In this document: positions 1 through 8,746 of the stretch, piece by piece | How the letters are laid out: each line of letters begins with the position of its first letter | How positions within the stretch are numbered: the first letter of the stretch is position 1 | Assembly: GCF_003387075.1 (NCBI RefSeq) | Contig: NZ_QUMQ01000001.1 | Location: 2,728,001 to 2,792,000, forward strand | Length of the DNA stretch: 64,000 nt | Direction: 5' to 3' | From: Asanoa ferruginea | Lineage (GTDB): Bacteria > Actinomycetota > Actinomycetes > Mycobacteriales > Micromonosporaceae | Notes under the pieces: model-generated | What the model saw: the letters and a program-made list of their open reading frames with translations, nothing else | Databases searched by the model: none | Told to the model about the DNA's origin: nothing | Made by a program: the position numbers and the translations under genes

Positions 1-592
1 GGTCGGGCATCCGGCGCCGGACCTCGCCGATCGCCGCCCGGGCCCGCTTGGTCCAGCCGGCCGGCACCTCTTCCTTGAGGCCGCCGACCCGGTTGAACAT
101 GTAGTGCATCCGGCCGCCGGAGACCTCCTCCATCACCGTCTGCAGCGTCTCGCGCTCGCGGAACGCGTAGAACACCGGCGTGATCGCCCCGATCTCCAGG
201 GGATAGGAGCCGAGGAACATCAGGTGGTTGAGCACCCGGTTGAGCTCGGCCAGCGCGGTGCGCAACCACACCGCCCGCTCGGGCACCTCGATGCCCATCA
301 GCCGTTCGACCGCGAGCACCACGCCCAACTCGTTGCTGAAGGCGGAGAGCCAGTCGTGCCGGTTGGCCAGCACGATGATCTGGCGGTAGTCGCGTACTTC
401 GAACAGCTTCTCCGCACCCCGGTGCATGTAGCCGACGATCGGCTCGCAGGTCAGCACCCGCTCGCCGTCGAGCACGAGCCGCAGCCGGAGCACACCGTGC
501 GTGGACGGGTGTTGCGGTCCGATGTTGAGCACCATGTCGGCGGTGTCGAGCCCGGCACCGGTGCCGACGGTCACCTCACGGAGATCCGGCAT
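1..592 (-). CDS. nuoD: NADH-quinone oxidoreductase subunit D (NuoD-type), 3' part cut off
   Basis: The reverse strand encodes the first 197 residues of the 49-kDa/NuoD subunit of respiratory complex I, which with NuoB and NuoC forms the quinone site in the peripheral arm. The hallmark [15 protein letters not shown] lies at about residues 23-37, followed by the MHRGAEKL segment at about 56-63 and a conserved [15 protein letters not shown] stretch. The reading frame runs off the left edge, so the C-terminal half is missing. The ATG at 592 lies inside the last codons of the upstream methyltransferase gene (17-nt overlap), which suggests translational coupling. Because a MidA homologue rather than nuoC precedes it, this may be a second or stand-alone nuoD copy rather than the one in a standard nuoA-N operon; the window is too short to tell. 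Family identity is certain; completeness is not known. Confidence 0.93.
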   Translation of the reverse strand, partial: MPDLREVTVGTGAGLDTADMVLNIGPQHPSTHGVLRLRLVLDGERVLTCEPIVGYMHRGAEKLFEVRDYRQIIVLANRHDWLSAFSNELGVVLAVERLMGIEVPERAVWLRTALAELNRVLNHLMFLGSYPLEIGAITPVFYAFRERETLQTVMEEVSGGRMHYMFNRVGGLKEEVPAGWTKRARAAIGEVRRRMPD

Positions 593-1796
593 GCCGGCCA
601 TCGTCCCACGTCCAGTCGTCGATACCCACCGGCTGGAGCAACCACCAGTGATCGCCGAGCCCGCCCGGCGTCATCAACTCGGCCGCGGCGGACGCCGCCG
701 CCAGCGCCCGCACGTAACCGGCGGGATCCGAACCCGCCAGGCTGATCGGTGGTCGCCCGCCGTCGGCACCGAGCGCTTTCAACGCCTGCCGCTGCGTCAT
801 CAGGGTGTACGCACGCCGCGCGACCGTAGACCCCGCCAGCGCGACGGCGTCGATGGCGACGTGCGCGGTCACATCCCGACTGCCATCCGGCACCGGCGCC
901 ACCTGCCGCCCGGCCTGATATCCGGCAAGCGTCCCGTCGAAAGGCCGCGCATCGAGCAGATGCCCATAGTCAACGGCAACGGCAAGCCCGCGTTCAACGG
1001 CGGCCACCGCCCCGGCCCAGGCTTCATCCCGAGCCCGCCCCACCTCACGCCGCGGTTCCCCTTGCTCTGCACCCGCGTGGGCAGCGCCTTGCTCTGCACC
1101 CGCAGGGGGAGCGCCTTGCTCTGCACCCGCAGGGGGAGCGCCTTGCTCTGCACCCGCGTGGGGAGCGCCCTTCTCGGCACCCGCGCGGGCAGCGCCGTGC
1201 CCGGCATCCGCGTGGGCAGCGCCTTGCTCTGCACCCTGACGGGGAGCACCTGTTGCCCCGCTACCGGTGCTTCCCTCAGGGGTGCAGAGCAAGGAGGGCC
1301 ACCACCGGTCAAGCCAGGCCGCGTCGGCCGCTTCGATCGGTTCGCCGGGCCGCTCGGCGCCGGACACGGGGTCGACCTCGACATACCGGTCCCCGGCGAC
1401 CACGTCGAGCGGCACGTTGTCGAGCCACTCCGTCGCGATCATCAGCCCGGTCACCCGGTCAGGCAGGGCCTCCTGCCAGTCGATCTCCGCAGGGAGGAAC
1501 GGTGGCCGCGGCGCCACCTCGACCGCGACCGGCCGGAGCCGGTCGCGCAGCGCCGTCGGTGCCACCGCCAGCACGCCGGTGAGCAGCTCGCCGCGCCCGG
1601 CGCCGACATCGACGAAATCCAGCCGCGGCGGCTGCCCCAGCGCGGCGTCGACCCTGGTCAGCAGCCTTAGGACGGCGGCAGCCAGCACCGGTGAGGCGTT
1701 GGCACTGGTGCGGAAGTGGCCGGCCGGCCCGGCGCCCGAGACGAAGAAGCCGTTGGGGCCGTAGAGGGCGCGGGACATCGCCGCGGACCAGCGCAC
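576..1796 (-). CDS. MidA/NDUFAF7-type SAM-dependent protein arginine methyltransferase
   Basis: This 406-residue protein has the layout of the MidA family (COG1565, mitochondrial NDUFAF7). A YGPNGFF segment is near residue 12, the SAM motif [11 protein letters not shown] is near 62-72, the [11 protein letters not shown] segment is near 120-130, and AVDYGHLL and DVTAHVAID motifs lie in the C-terminal half. In eukaryotes the family dimethylates an arginine of NDUFS2, the NuoD homologue. Here the gene overlaps the start of a nuoD by 17 nt, so the same enzyme-substrate pairing is a strong inference. The GTG at 1796 gives the full frame; an ATG at 1778 is the alternative. An Ala/Gly/Glu/Pro-rich insertion of nine-residue units (consensus GAEQGAPPA) interrupts the domain at about residues 182-245, and is encoded by the 27-bp tandem repeat described separately. 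Typical family members lack this insert. Confidence 0.85.
   Translation of the reverse strand: MRWSAAMSRALYGPNGFFVSGAGPAGHFRTSANASPVLAAAVLRLLTRVDAALGQPPRLDFVDVGAGRGELLTGVLAVAPTALRDRLRPVAVEVAPRPPFLPAEIDWQEALPDRVTGLMIATEWLDNVPLDVVAGDRYVEVDPVSGAERPGEPIEAADAAWLDRWWPSLLCTPEGSTGSGATGAPRQGAEQGAAHADAGHGAARAGAEKGAPHAGAEQGAPPAGAEQGAPPAGAEQGAAHAGAEQGEPRREVGRARDEAWAGAVAAVERGLAVAVDYGHLLDARPFDGTLAGYQAGRQVAPVPDGSRDVTAHVAIDAVALAGSTVARRAYTLMTQRQALKALGADGGRPPISLAGSDPAGYVRALAAASAAAELMTPGGLGDHWWLLQPVGIDDWTWDDGRHAGSP
1060..1248. repeat. Seven-copy 27-bp tandem repeat inside the midA-like gene
   Basis: Seven consecutive 27-bp units start at 1060, 1087, 1114, 1141, 1168, 1195 and 1222. Each begins with a version of CCTTGCTCTGCACCC on the + strand. 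Units 1-4 and 7 share the core exactly or nearly; units 5 and 6 have diverged. The period is nine codons, so copy-number changes keep the midA frame and yield GAEQGAPPA-like units. There are no unique spacers, so it is not a CRISPR array. Confidence 0.95.
1273..1294. repeat. Inverted copy of the 27-bp repeat core
   Basis: The + strand here reads CCCTCAGGGGTGCAGAGC followed by AAGG, the reverse complement of the repeat core CCTTGCTCTGCACCC. With the seventh direct unit (from 1222) it forms an inverted pair separated by about 30 bp, which could fold into a cruciform or mRNA hairpin. It lies inside the coding frame of the midA-like gene. Confidence 0.85.
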
Positions 1797-1918
1797 CCGA
1801 GAAGCCTAGACGGGGGTGAAACCGCCCGTGAAAGTCTTCACACAAGCTGTGTCCGATCTGTTTCCGGATCGCATACTTGATGTTGACCGGTACCTAACCT
1901 CACGAGGACTGGATCAAT

Positions 1919-2830
1919 ATGAGCGCATTGCCGCGCCACCCCACGACGGGGCCGCTCACCGTCGGCGTCATCGGCGCCGGCCGGGTCGGAGCCGTTCTCG
2001 GTGCCGCCCTCGCGGCCGCCGGCCATCACGTGGTCGCCGCCTCCGGGGTTTCCGCCGCCGCCAAGGGCCGGATCACCCGCCTGCTGCCCGCGGCCGCCAA
2101 CCTCCCGGCCGACGAGGTCGCACACGCCGCCGACCTGCTGGTCATCGCCGTCCCCGACGACGCATTGCAGGGCGTGGTCAACGGGCTGGCCGGCACCGGC
2201 GCGCTGCGCCCGGGCCAGGTCGTGCTGCACACCTCCGGCGCACACGGGCTGGCCGTGCTCGGCCCGGCCGCCATCGCCGGCGCCCGGCCGCTCGCCCTGC
2301 ACCCGGCCATGACTTTCACCGGCACGGCCGCCGACCTCGACCGGTTGCCGGGTATCTCCTACGGGATCACCGCGCCGGCCGATCTCAAGGCGTTCGCCGA
2401 AGACCTGGTGCATGATCTCGGTGGCCATCCTGAATGGGTGGCCGAAGACGACCGCGCGCTCTACCACGCGGCCCTCGCGCACGGCGCCAACCACCTGGTC
2501 ACGCTGGTCAACGAGGCGATGGACCGGCTGCGCGACGCCGGCGTCGTCTACCCCGAGAAGGTGCTCGGGCCGCTGCTGCATGCCGCGCTCGACAACACGC
2601 TGCGGATGCGCGACGCCGCGCTGACCGGGCCGGTGTCCCGGGGTGACGCCGGCACCGTGGCCCGCCACCTGGAGGCGCTGGCCCGCAGCGCGCCGGACTC
2701 CGTACCCGCGTATGTCGCCCTTGCCCGGCGGGCCGCGGACCGGGCCATCGCGGCGGGCCGGTTGCGCCCGCGCGACGCCGAGGCGTTGCTAGACGTGCTG
2801 GCCAGCGACCGGCCGGAGCGGGTTTCGTGA
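1919..2830 (+). CDS. Rossmann-fold oxidoreductase with DUF2520 domain
   Basis: This 303-residue protein opens with an NAD(P)-binding Rossmann motif ([14 protein letters not shown], about residues 15-28). It continues as a 6-phosphogluconate-dehydrogenase-like fold with a LHPAMTFTG segment near 124-132 and an all-helical C-terminal half typical of DUF2520 (COG5495-like). Its TGA overlaps the GTG of panC as GTGA, so the two are almost certainly co-translated. The reductive step missing from the local pantothenate pathway is ketopantoate reductase, and non-PanE reductases of this general fold are known, so that role is a reasonable but untested inference. The ATG at 1919 follows a GAGGA element 11 nt upstream. 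Substrate is otherwise unknown. Confidence 0.85.
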   Translation: MSALPRHPTTGPLTVGVIGAGRVGAVLGAALAAAGHHVVAASGVSAAAKGRITRLLPAAANLPADEVAHAADLLVIAVPDDALQGVVNGLAGTGALRPGQVVLHTSGAHGLAVLGPAAIAGARPLALHPAMTFTGTAADLDRLPGISYGITAPADLKAFAEDLVHDLGGHPEWVAEDDRALYHAALAHGANHLVTLVNEAMDRLRDAGVVYPEKVLGPLLHAALDNTLRMRDAALTGPVSRGDAGTVARHLEALARSAPDSVPAYVALARRAADRAIAAGRLRPRDAEALLDVLASDRPERVS

Positions 2831-3663
2831 ACATCGCCGAGACCAGGGCCGAGCTGTCGGCTGCCCGGGCCGCGCTTCCCGGCCGGGTCGCGGTCGTGAT
2901 GACCATGGGCGCCCTGCATGCAGGACACGAGGCGCTGCTGCGCGCGGCGCGGGCCGACGCCGACTCGGTGATCGCGACGATCTTCGTGAACCCGCTCCAG
3001 TTCGGGCCCAACGAAGACTTCGACCGCTACCCGCGCACGATGGAAGCCGACCTGGAGATGTGCCGGCGCACCGGCGTCGACCTGGTCTTCGCGCCCGGTC
3101 GCGACGAGGTCTACCCGGGCGGCGAGCCGCACGTGCGGGTCAACCCGGGGCCGCTCGGCGAGTTGCTCGAGGGCGCCAGCCGGCCCGGCTTCTTCCACGG
3201 CGTGCTGACCGTGGTGCTCAAGCTCTTCAACCTGGTGCGCCCTGACCTCGCGTTCTTCGGTGAGAAGGACTACCAGCAGCTCACCCTGATCCGCCGGATG
3301 GTGCTCGACGTCAACCTGCCGATCGAGGTGCGCGGCGTGCCGACCGTGCGGGAGGCCGACGGGCTGGCGCTGTCCAGCCGCAACCGCTATCTGACCGAGT
3401 CAGAGCGGGTCGCGGCGCTGCGGCTCTCCGGCGCGCTGCGCGCGGGTGCGGCCGCCGCCGGGCGCGGTGCCGACGCCGACCGCGCACTGGCCGCGGCACA
3501 TCAGGTCTTCGCCGACGGTACGACCGATGTGAACCTCGACTACCTGGTGCTGCTCGACCCCGACCTGGGCCCGCCGCCCGGGCACGGACCAGCCCGGATG
3601 CTGGTCGCGGCGCGGGTCGGCGGCACCCGGCTGATCGACAACGCCCCGATCGATCTTGGTTGA
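2827..3663 (+). CDS. panC: Pantothenate synthetase
   Basis: PanC condenses D-pantoate with beta-alanine using ATP, the last step of vitamin B5 synthesis in the cytosol. The 278-residue length is normal. The nucleotidyl-transferase HIGH-like segment [10 protein letters not shown] is at 25-34, [13 protein letters not shown] near 57-69, FFGEKDYQQ near 142-150 and the KMSKS-equivalent LSSRNRYL near 180-188. The start is a GTG that overlaps the stop of the DUF2520 gene. Downstream coaX supplies the next enzyme of CoA synthesis (pantothenate kinase). The gene for beta-alanine supply (panD), often next to panC in actinobacteria, is absent; a lipoprotein gene follows instead. Confidence 0.97.
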   Translation: MNIAETRAELSAARAALPGRVAVVMTMGALHAGHEALLRAARADADSVIATIFVNPLQFGPNEDFDRYPRTMEADLEMCRRTGVDLVFAPGRDEVYPGGEPHVRVNPGPLGELLEGASRPGFFHGVLTVVLKLFNLVRPDLAFFGEKDYQQLTLIRRMVLDVNLPIEVRGVPTVREADGLALSSRNRYLTESERVAALRLSGALRAGAAAAGRGADADRALAAAHQVFADGTTDVNLDYLVLLDPDLGPPPGHGPARMLVAARVGGTRLIDNAPIDLG

Positions 3664-3766
3664 TCGCTAACCTGGCGTGACCAGGCGGTTGCGCTCCGCC
3701 GTTGTGATGTGCTCCGCTTAGGACTGCACAGGCCTGAACGCGCCCGGCGCCCGTGGGGAGGACGCG

Positions 3767-4654
3767 ATGCGTCGATCGATGGCAGCGGTCGTGGTGTTGG
3801 TCCTGGCGAGCGCCGCGTGCGGCACGACCGACAGTGGGGGAGGCGGCGGCTCGGCCGCTGAGCCAGCACCGCCGGTCGTGGCGACCCCGTCGCCGCCGCG
3901 TTGCCACGGGCAGGCGGCTGCGCGCACGGCGGAGACGCTCGCGGGCACTGTGGACTGTGCCGCGCCGCACCAGTCGGAGACCATCCACACCGGAGAGTTC
4001 ACCGATGCGGCGGCCGCGGCGGTGCCGGCCAAAGAGCTGCCGACGATCTTCAAAGAGTGCGACAAGGAAGCCGCGACCGCGTTGGGCGCCGACTGGCGCG
4101 CCGGGCGGCTGCGGCTCGACCTGGTGGTGCCGGCGGCGACGGCGTGGACGGCCGGCCAGCGGTGGTATCGCTGCGACCTCGTCGAACTCACCGGTGTGGG
4201 CCCCGACGCCAAGGTGGCCGAGCGGTCGGGCAGCCTGGAAGGTGCGCTGACGGCACCTGACGCACCGCTGCGACTGGGCTGCGCGCTGGTCAAACTCGAC
4301 AAGCGCAGCAACGTCGACACGGTCGCCGACAGCCCGTGCGACGTCAAGCACGAGGGCGAGTTCACCGGCGTGTGGACTGCGCCGGGCAAGGTGCCCTACC
4401 CGGTCAAGGACCGCGACTACGTGCCGTTCTACGAGGGCTGCCTGAAGACCATCGCGGCCTACGTGAAGGTGCCCTACGAGCCGGGGTTCGCGGCCCGCAC
4501 CGGCTACATCCCGGTGCTCGCAGACAAGGCCACCTGGGCGATGGGCGACCATGGCGTCCGGTGTTTCCTGTGGATCCGGTTCCGGCCGCTGACCGCCTCG
4601 GCCAAGGCCGTCGGCGCGAAGGGTTTTCCGCCCAACATCGGCCTGCCGAGTTAG
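3767..4654 (+). CDS. Septum-formation-family lipoprotein
   Basis: The product of 295 residues begins with a lipoprotein signal (MRRSMAAVVVLVLASAAC; lipobox LASAAC with Cys18), followed by a Gly/Ser/Pro linker. Two similar Cys-containing modules follow, each with the C-x(3)-H-x2-E pattern (CAAPHQSE near 64 and CDVKHEGE near 192). That pattern and the paired W-Y-R-C and V-R-C-F segments fit the septum-formation family (PF13845) common in Actinobacteria, whose members sit on the outer face of the membrane; their molecular role is poorly known. A GGGGAGG ribosome site is 6 nt before the ATG. It separates panC from nadB, where panD often lies in relatives. Confidence 0.75.
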   Translation: MRRSMAAVVVLVLASAACGTTDSGGGGGSAAEPAPPVVATPSPPRCHGQAAARTAETLAGTVDCAAPHQSETIHTGEFTDAAAAAVPAKELPTIFKECDKEAATALGADWRAGRLRLDLVVPAATAWTAGQRWYRCDLVELTGVGPDAKVAERSGSLEGALTAPDAPLRLGCALVKLDKRSNVDTVADSPCDVKHEGEFTGVWTAPGKVPYPVKDRDYVPFYEGCLKTIAAYVKVPYEPGFAARTGYIPVLADKATWAMGDHGVRCFLWIRFRPLTASAKAVGAKGFPPNIGLPS

Positions 4655-4716
4655 CCGCAGCACAGTTTCGCGGCTCCGGGCGGACACCTGATGATCTGAC
4701 GGGGTTCACTGAACGG

Positions 4717-6360
4717 ATGGACCCCCGTGTCGCGGAGTTGCCGGAGTTGCCCCGTCGCCTCGCCGGCCCGGAGCCGGGCTGGGTCGAGTCGACCGACGTG
4801 CTGGTGATCGGTTCCGGGATCGCCGGCCTGACGGCCGCGCTGCATCTGCGCGAGGCCGGCCGGCACGTCACGGTGGTCACCAAGGAAAACATCGACGACG
4901 GTTCGACCCGCTGGGCACAGGGCGGCATCGCGGCCGTGCTCGACCCGTTCGACACCCCGGAGGCGCACGCCGCCGACACCGAGATCGCCGGCGTCGGGCT
5001 CTGCGACCCGGCGGCGGTGCGGGTGCTGGTCGAGGAGGGCCCGATCCGGGTCCGCGAGCTGATCCGCCTCGGTGCCGAGTTCGACCGCAACGAAGACGGC
5101 TCGCTGATGCTCACCCGCGAGGGCGGCCACCACGCCAACCGGATCGTGCACGCCGGCGGCGACGCCACCGGTGCCGAGGTGCAGCGGGCGCTGCACGCGG
5201 CCGTGCGGCGCGACCCGTGGATCCGGGTGGTCGACCACGCGCTCGTTCTCGACCTGCTCACCGACGTCACCGGCCGGGCCTGCGGGATCACCCTGCACGT
5301 GCTCGGCGAGGGCACCGAAGACGGGGTCGGCGCGATCATGGCCCGCGCGGTCGTGCTGGCCACCGGCGGGATGGGCCAGGTGTTCGCCTCGACAACCAAC
5401 CCGGTGGTGTCGACCGGTGACGGTGTCGCGCTGGCGATCCGGGCCGGCGCCGAGGTGACCGACATCGAGTTCGTCCAGTTCCACCCGACGGCCCTGTTCC
5501 TGGGCGACACCGCGCGCGGGCAGCAGCCGCTGGTCAGCGAGGCGCTCCGCGGCGAGGGCGCGCACCTGGTCGACGCCGACGGCAAGCGGTTCATGGTCGG
5601 CCAGCACGAGCTCGCCGAGCTAGCGCCCCGCGACGTGGTCGCCAAGGGCATCCACCGGGTGCTGCTGGCCAACGGCACCGACCACGTCTTCCTCGACGCC
5701 CGGCACCTGGGCGGCGACTACCTGGCCCGGCGGTTCCCGACCATCGTCGCGTCCTGCCTGGCGGCCGGCGTCGACCCGGCCACCGAGCCGATCCCGGTCG
5801 CCCCGGCGGCGCACTACGCCAGCGGCGGCGTGCGCACCGACCTGCACGGCCGCACCTCGATAGCGGGGCTCTACGCCTGCGGCGAGGTGGCCTGCACCGG
5901 CGTGCACGGCGCCAACCGGCTGGCCAGCAACTCGTTGCTGGAGGGGCTGGTGTTCGCCAAGCGGATCGCCGACCACATCGCCGTCGATCTGCCCGAGCAA
6001 TCCGAGCCGGCGCCGGCCGCGAGCGGCGAGGGCTGGGTGCTCGACCCGGGCGTCCGCCCAGCGCTGCAACGAGCGATGACCCGGGGCGCGGGCGTGCTGC
6101 GGTCCGCCGAATCGCTGGCGGCGACCGCCGGCACGATCGTCGGGCTGGGCGCCACCCGCGGCCGGCCGACGACCGCGAGCTGGGAGGCGACCAACCTGGT
6201 GACCGTCGCCGCGGCGCTCGTAGCGGCCGCCACGGCCCGCGAGGAGACCCGCGGGTGTCATTGGCGCGAAGACCACCCGGCGGCCCGCCCTGAGTGGCTG
6301 GGCCACCTCTTCCCAGCCCTCGACGGTGCCGGGACCCCGACCCTGACCTGGGAGGCGTGA
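4717..6360 (+). CDS. nadB: L-aspartate oxidase
   Basis: NadB oxidises L-aspartate to iminoaspartate with FAD, the first step of de novo NAD synthesis. From the ATG at 4717 it is 547 residues long. The FAD-binding GSGIAG is at 32-37, STRWAQGGIAA near 63-73, the active-site FHPTALF segment near 257, HYASGGV near 367 and GANRLASNSLLEG near 399. The open frame continues upstream into the lipoprotein gene, but nothing family-like is encoded there and the ATG places the conserved N-terminus correctly. Its TGA overlaps the ATG of nadC. NadA (quinolinate synthase) is not adjacent, so it must be elsewhere. No clear Shine-Dalgarno precedes the ATG. Confidence 0.96.
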   Translation: MDPRVAELPELPRRLAGPEPGWVESTDVLVIGSGIAGLTAALHLREAGRHVTVVTKENIDDGSTRWAQGGIAAVLDPFDTPEAHAADTEIAGVGLCDPAAVRVLVEEGPIRVRELIRLGAEFDRNEDGSLMLTREGGHHANRIVHAGGDATGAEVQRALHAAVRRDPWIRVVDHALVLDLLTDVTGRACGITLHVLGEGTEDGVGAIMARAVVLATGGMGQVFASTTNPVVSTGDGVALAIRAGAEVTDIEFVQFHPTALFLGDTARGQQPLVSEALRGEGAHLVDADGKRFMVGQHELAELAPRDVVAKGIHRVLLANGTDHVFLDARHLGGDYLARRFPTIVASCLAAGVDPATEPIPVAPAAHYASGGVRTDLHGRTSIAGLYACGEVACTGVHGANRLASNSLLEGLVFAKRIADHIAVDLPEQSEPAPAASGEGWVLDPGVRPALQRAMTRGAGVLRSAESLAATAGTIVGLGATRGRPTTASWEATNLVTVAAALVAAATAREETRGCHWREDHPAARPEWLGHLFPALDGAGTPTLTWEA

Positions 6361-7259
6361 TGTTGCCGCAGTGGATCTCCGACGACCTTCGGGCGAAGGG
6401 GCTCGACCCCGACGTGGTCGAGCGGGTGGTGCGCACCGCCCTCGACGAAGACCTCGGCCCCGAGCACCGCGACGTGACCAGCGAGGCGACCATCCCGGCC
6501 GAGCAGACCGACACCGCCGACGTGGTGGCGCGGGCCAACGGCGTGGTCGCCGGGCTGCCGGTCGCGGCGGCGGTGTTCGCGCTCGCCGGGCCGGCGGCAC
6601 CCGAGATCGTGCTGAAGGCCCGCGACGGTGACCAGGTGCAGGCCGGCGACGTGCTGGCGACGGTCACCGGGCCCACCCGCACCCTGCTCACCGCCGAGCG
6701 CACCGCCCTCAACCTGCTCAGCCGCCTCTCCGGGGTGGCGACACACACCCGACGGTGGGCCGACGCGCTGGCCGGGACGAAGGCGATGGTCCTCGACACC
6801 CGCAAGACCACCCCAGGGCTACGAGCCTTGGAGAAATACGCCGTACGCGCCGGCGGTGGCACCAACAAGCGGATGGGCCTGTTCGACGTCGCGATGATCA
6901 AGGACAACCACAAGCTGGCCGCGGGCAGCGTGGCGGAGGCCTTCCGCCGGGTCCGCGCCGCGTTCCCCGACGTGCCCGTTCAGGTGGAGGTCACCACCGT
7001 CGAGGAGGCGACCGAAGCGGTCGAGGCCGGTGCCTCGTTCCTGCTCTGCGACAACATGTCACCCGCGGTGCTGCGCGAGGTGGTCGCGGCGGTCGGCGAC
7101 CGTGCCGAGTTGGAGGCGACCGGGGGGCTCACCCTGGAGGTCGCACCGGCGTACGCCGCCACCGGCGTCGACTACCTTTCCGTAGGTGCCTTGACGCATT
7201 CGTCACCTATCTTGGACATCGCACTCGATCTTCGCCCGCCGCACCTGAGTCGGAGCTGA
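6360..7259 (+). CDS. nadC: Nicotinate-nucleotide pyrophosphorylase (carboxylating)
   Basis: NadC converts quinolinate and phosphoribosyl pyrophosphate to nicotinate mononucleotide, CO2 and pyrophosphate. The 299-residue frame starts at an ATG sharing the A of the nadB TGA, with GGGAGG just upstream, so coupling is likely. The conserved segments TRKTTPGLR (about 147-155), GGGTNKRMGLFD (about 163-174), IKDNHK (about 179-184) and the C-terminal SVGALTHS are all present. A longer in-frame start 66 nt upstream exists but lies within nadB and lacks family homology. The phosphate- and quinolinate-binding residues of the family appear intact. Confidence 0.97.
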   Translation: MLPQWISDDLRAKGLDPDVVERVVRTALDEDLGPEHRDVTSEATIPAEQTDTADVVARANGVVAGLPVAAAVFALAGPAAPEIVLKARDGDQVQAGDVLATVTGPTRTLLTAERTALNLLSRLSGVATHTRRWADALAGTKAMVLDTRKTTPGLRALEKYAVRAGGGTNKRMGLFDVAMIKDNHKLAAGSVAEAFRRVRAAFPDVPVQVEVTTVEEATEAVEAGASFLLCDNMSPAVLREVVAAVGDRAELEATGGLTLEVAPAYAATGVDYLSVGALTHSSPILDIALDLRPPHLSRS

Positions 7260-7265
7260 CACCAC

Positions 7266-8033
7266 ATGCTGCTGTGCATCGACATCGGTAACACCAACAC
7301 GGTGCTCGCCACGTTCGACGGCGACAAGTTGGTGCACAACTGGCGGATCAAGACCGACGCCCGATCCACCGCCGACGAACTGGGTCTGATGTTTCGGGGC
7401 CTCCTGGCGGGTGACGCTGTGGAAATCACCGGCGTCGCGGCGTGCTCGACGGTGCCGGCCGCTCTTCGCTCGTTGCGCCAGATGCTCGCCCGTTACTACG
7501 GCGACCTGCCCAATGTGATTGTCGAGCCCGGTGTGAAAACCGGGGTTCAACTGGCGATCGACAACCCGAAGGAGGTCGGCTCCGACCGGGTGGTCAACAC
7601 CCTGGCGGCGTACACCCTCTTCGGTGGTCCTTCGATCGTGGTTGACTTCGGCACCACCACCAACTTTGACGTGATCAGTGCGCGCGGTGAGTTCCTCGGT
7701 GGCGCGTTCGCGCCCGGCATCGAAATCTCCTTCGACGCGCTCGCCGCCCGCGCCGCCCAACTTCGCAAGGTCGAGGCGACGAAGCCGCGCTCGGTGATCG
7801 GCAAGAACACCGTCGAATGCCTTCAGTCCGGGCTCTATTTCGGGTTCGGCGGCCAGGTCGACCGGATCGTCGAGCGGATGACCGAGGAGCTCGGCTCGGT
7901 GAAGGCGGTCATCGCGACCGGCGGGCTCGCGTCGGTGGTGCTCGGCGAATGCCGCACGATCACCCACCACGAACCGATGATCACGCTGATCGGGCTCCGG
8001 ATGGTCTACGAGCGCAACGTCGACGCCCGGTAG
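7266..8033 (+). CDS. coaX: Type III pantothenate kinase
   Basis: CoaX phosphorylates pantothenate, the first committed step of CoA synthesis, and unlike CoaA is not feedback-inhibited by CoA and needs a monovalent cation. The 255-residue ASKHA-fold protein begins with the phosphate-1 motif DIGNTNT (6-12), has SDRVVNT near 106-112 and the phosphate-2 motif VVDFGTTTNFD near 125-135. It starts 6 nt after nadC and completes a cofactor operon panC-nadB-nadC-coaX. Its 3' end overlaps the convergent methyltransferase gene by 28 nt. Confidence 0.97.
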   Translation: MLLCIDIGNTNTVLATFDGDKLVHNWRIKTDARSTADELGLMFRGLLAGDAVEITGVAACSTVPAALRSLRQMLARYYGDLPNVIVEPGVKTGVQLAIDNPKEVGSDRVVNTLAAYTLFGGPSIVVDFGTTTNFDVISARGEFLGGAFAPGIEISFDALAARAAQLRKVEATKPRSVIGKNTVECLQSGLYFGFGGQVDRIVERMTEELGSVKAVIATGGLASVVLGECRTITHHEPMITLIGLRMVYERNVDAR

Positions 8034-8746
8034 ACCCAGGTGCGGTAGGGCAGCGTGAACGAATCCCGGCCGGCGAGGTCGGGATGCGTCTCGACGAGTT
8101 CGGTGAGCGCCGCCTCGAAGCGTTTCCGCTCGGCGGGGCCAGCGGTCAGGTAATAGGACCGGGTGGTCATCATTTCCACCAGTTGGGCACCCGTGAGCGA
8201 CGTCTCGTGTGCGAATTCGCGGTGCCGCACCGCGTCGAACCGGGGGCCGAACGAGACCGGCCGGTCGTGTTCCTGGTCACCCGCTGAGCGGGCGATCCGA
8301 TCGAGTGCCGCGACCCATCGTTCCCGGCTGTCACGCAGGTTCCAGATGGCGGCGAAATAGCCACCGGGGCGCAGCACCCGGGCCGCCTGCGCATGTGCCA
8401 CCTCTGGGTCGAACCAGTGGTAGGCCTGACCCGCGACGACCGCGTCGACGCTTCCGTCGGGCAATGGAATGTCTTCCGCGCTGCCCGCCAACGCTGTTCG
8501 CTCCGGAGTGGCCGCCGCCAGTTGGGCGCGCATTTCCGGGTCTGGCTCCACTGCCGTCACGGTGTAGCCGGCGGCGATCAGCCCGCGGGTCAGGATGCCG
8601 GTGCCGGCGCCGAGGTCGACCACCCGGCGTGGTGGCGGCCCGCCGACCGCCCATTCGATCGCTTCCCGCGGATAGGAAGGGCGGAATCGGTCGTAGCGTG
8701 CGGCCACTGCGCCGAACGAGAGCGCGTTGTGCTTCTTGGCGTCCAT
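8006..8746 (-). CDS. Class I SAM-dependent methyltransferase
   Basis: This 246-residue protein has a canonical Rossmann methyltransferase core: motif I VVDLGAGTGILTRG near 41-54, motif II acidic VEPDPEM near 64, AEDIPLPDGSVDAVVAGQ near 90-107, and motif RVLRPGGYFAAIW near 122-134. This pattern is that of small-molecule methyltransferases of the Methyltransf_11 type; the substrate cannot be read from sequence. It converges on and overlaps the end of coaX. A TAGCCT hexamer lies 8 nt before its ATG (positions 8755-8760 on the reverse strand), which fits a leaderless transcript. Confidence 0.85.
   Translation of the reverse strand: MDAKKHNALSFGAVAARYDRFRPSYPREAIEWAVGGPPPRRVVDLGAGTGILTRGLIAAGYTVTAVEPDPEMRAQLAAATPERTALAGSAEDIPLPDGSVDAVVAGQAYHWFDPEVAHAQAARVLRPGGYFAAIWNLRDSRERWVAALDRIARSAGDQEHDRPVSFGPRFDAVRHREFAHETSLTGAQLVEMMTTRSYYLTAGPAERKRFEAALTELVETHPDLAGRDSFTLPYRTWVYRASTLRS

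Noticed and set aside
1060-1248. Possible CRISPR array
   Set aside because: The units are contiguous with no unique spacers and keep a coding frame, so it is a tandem repeat.
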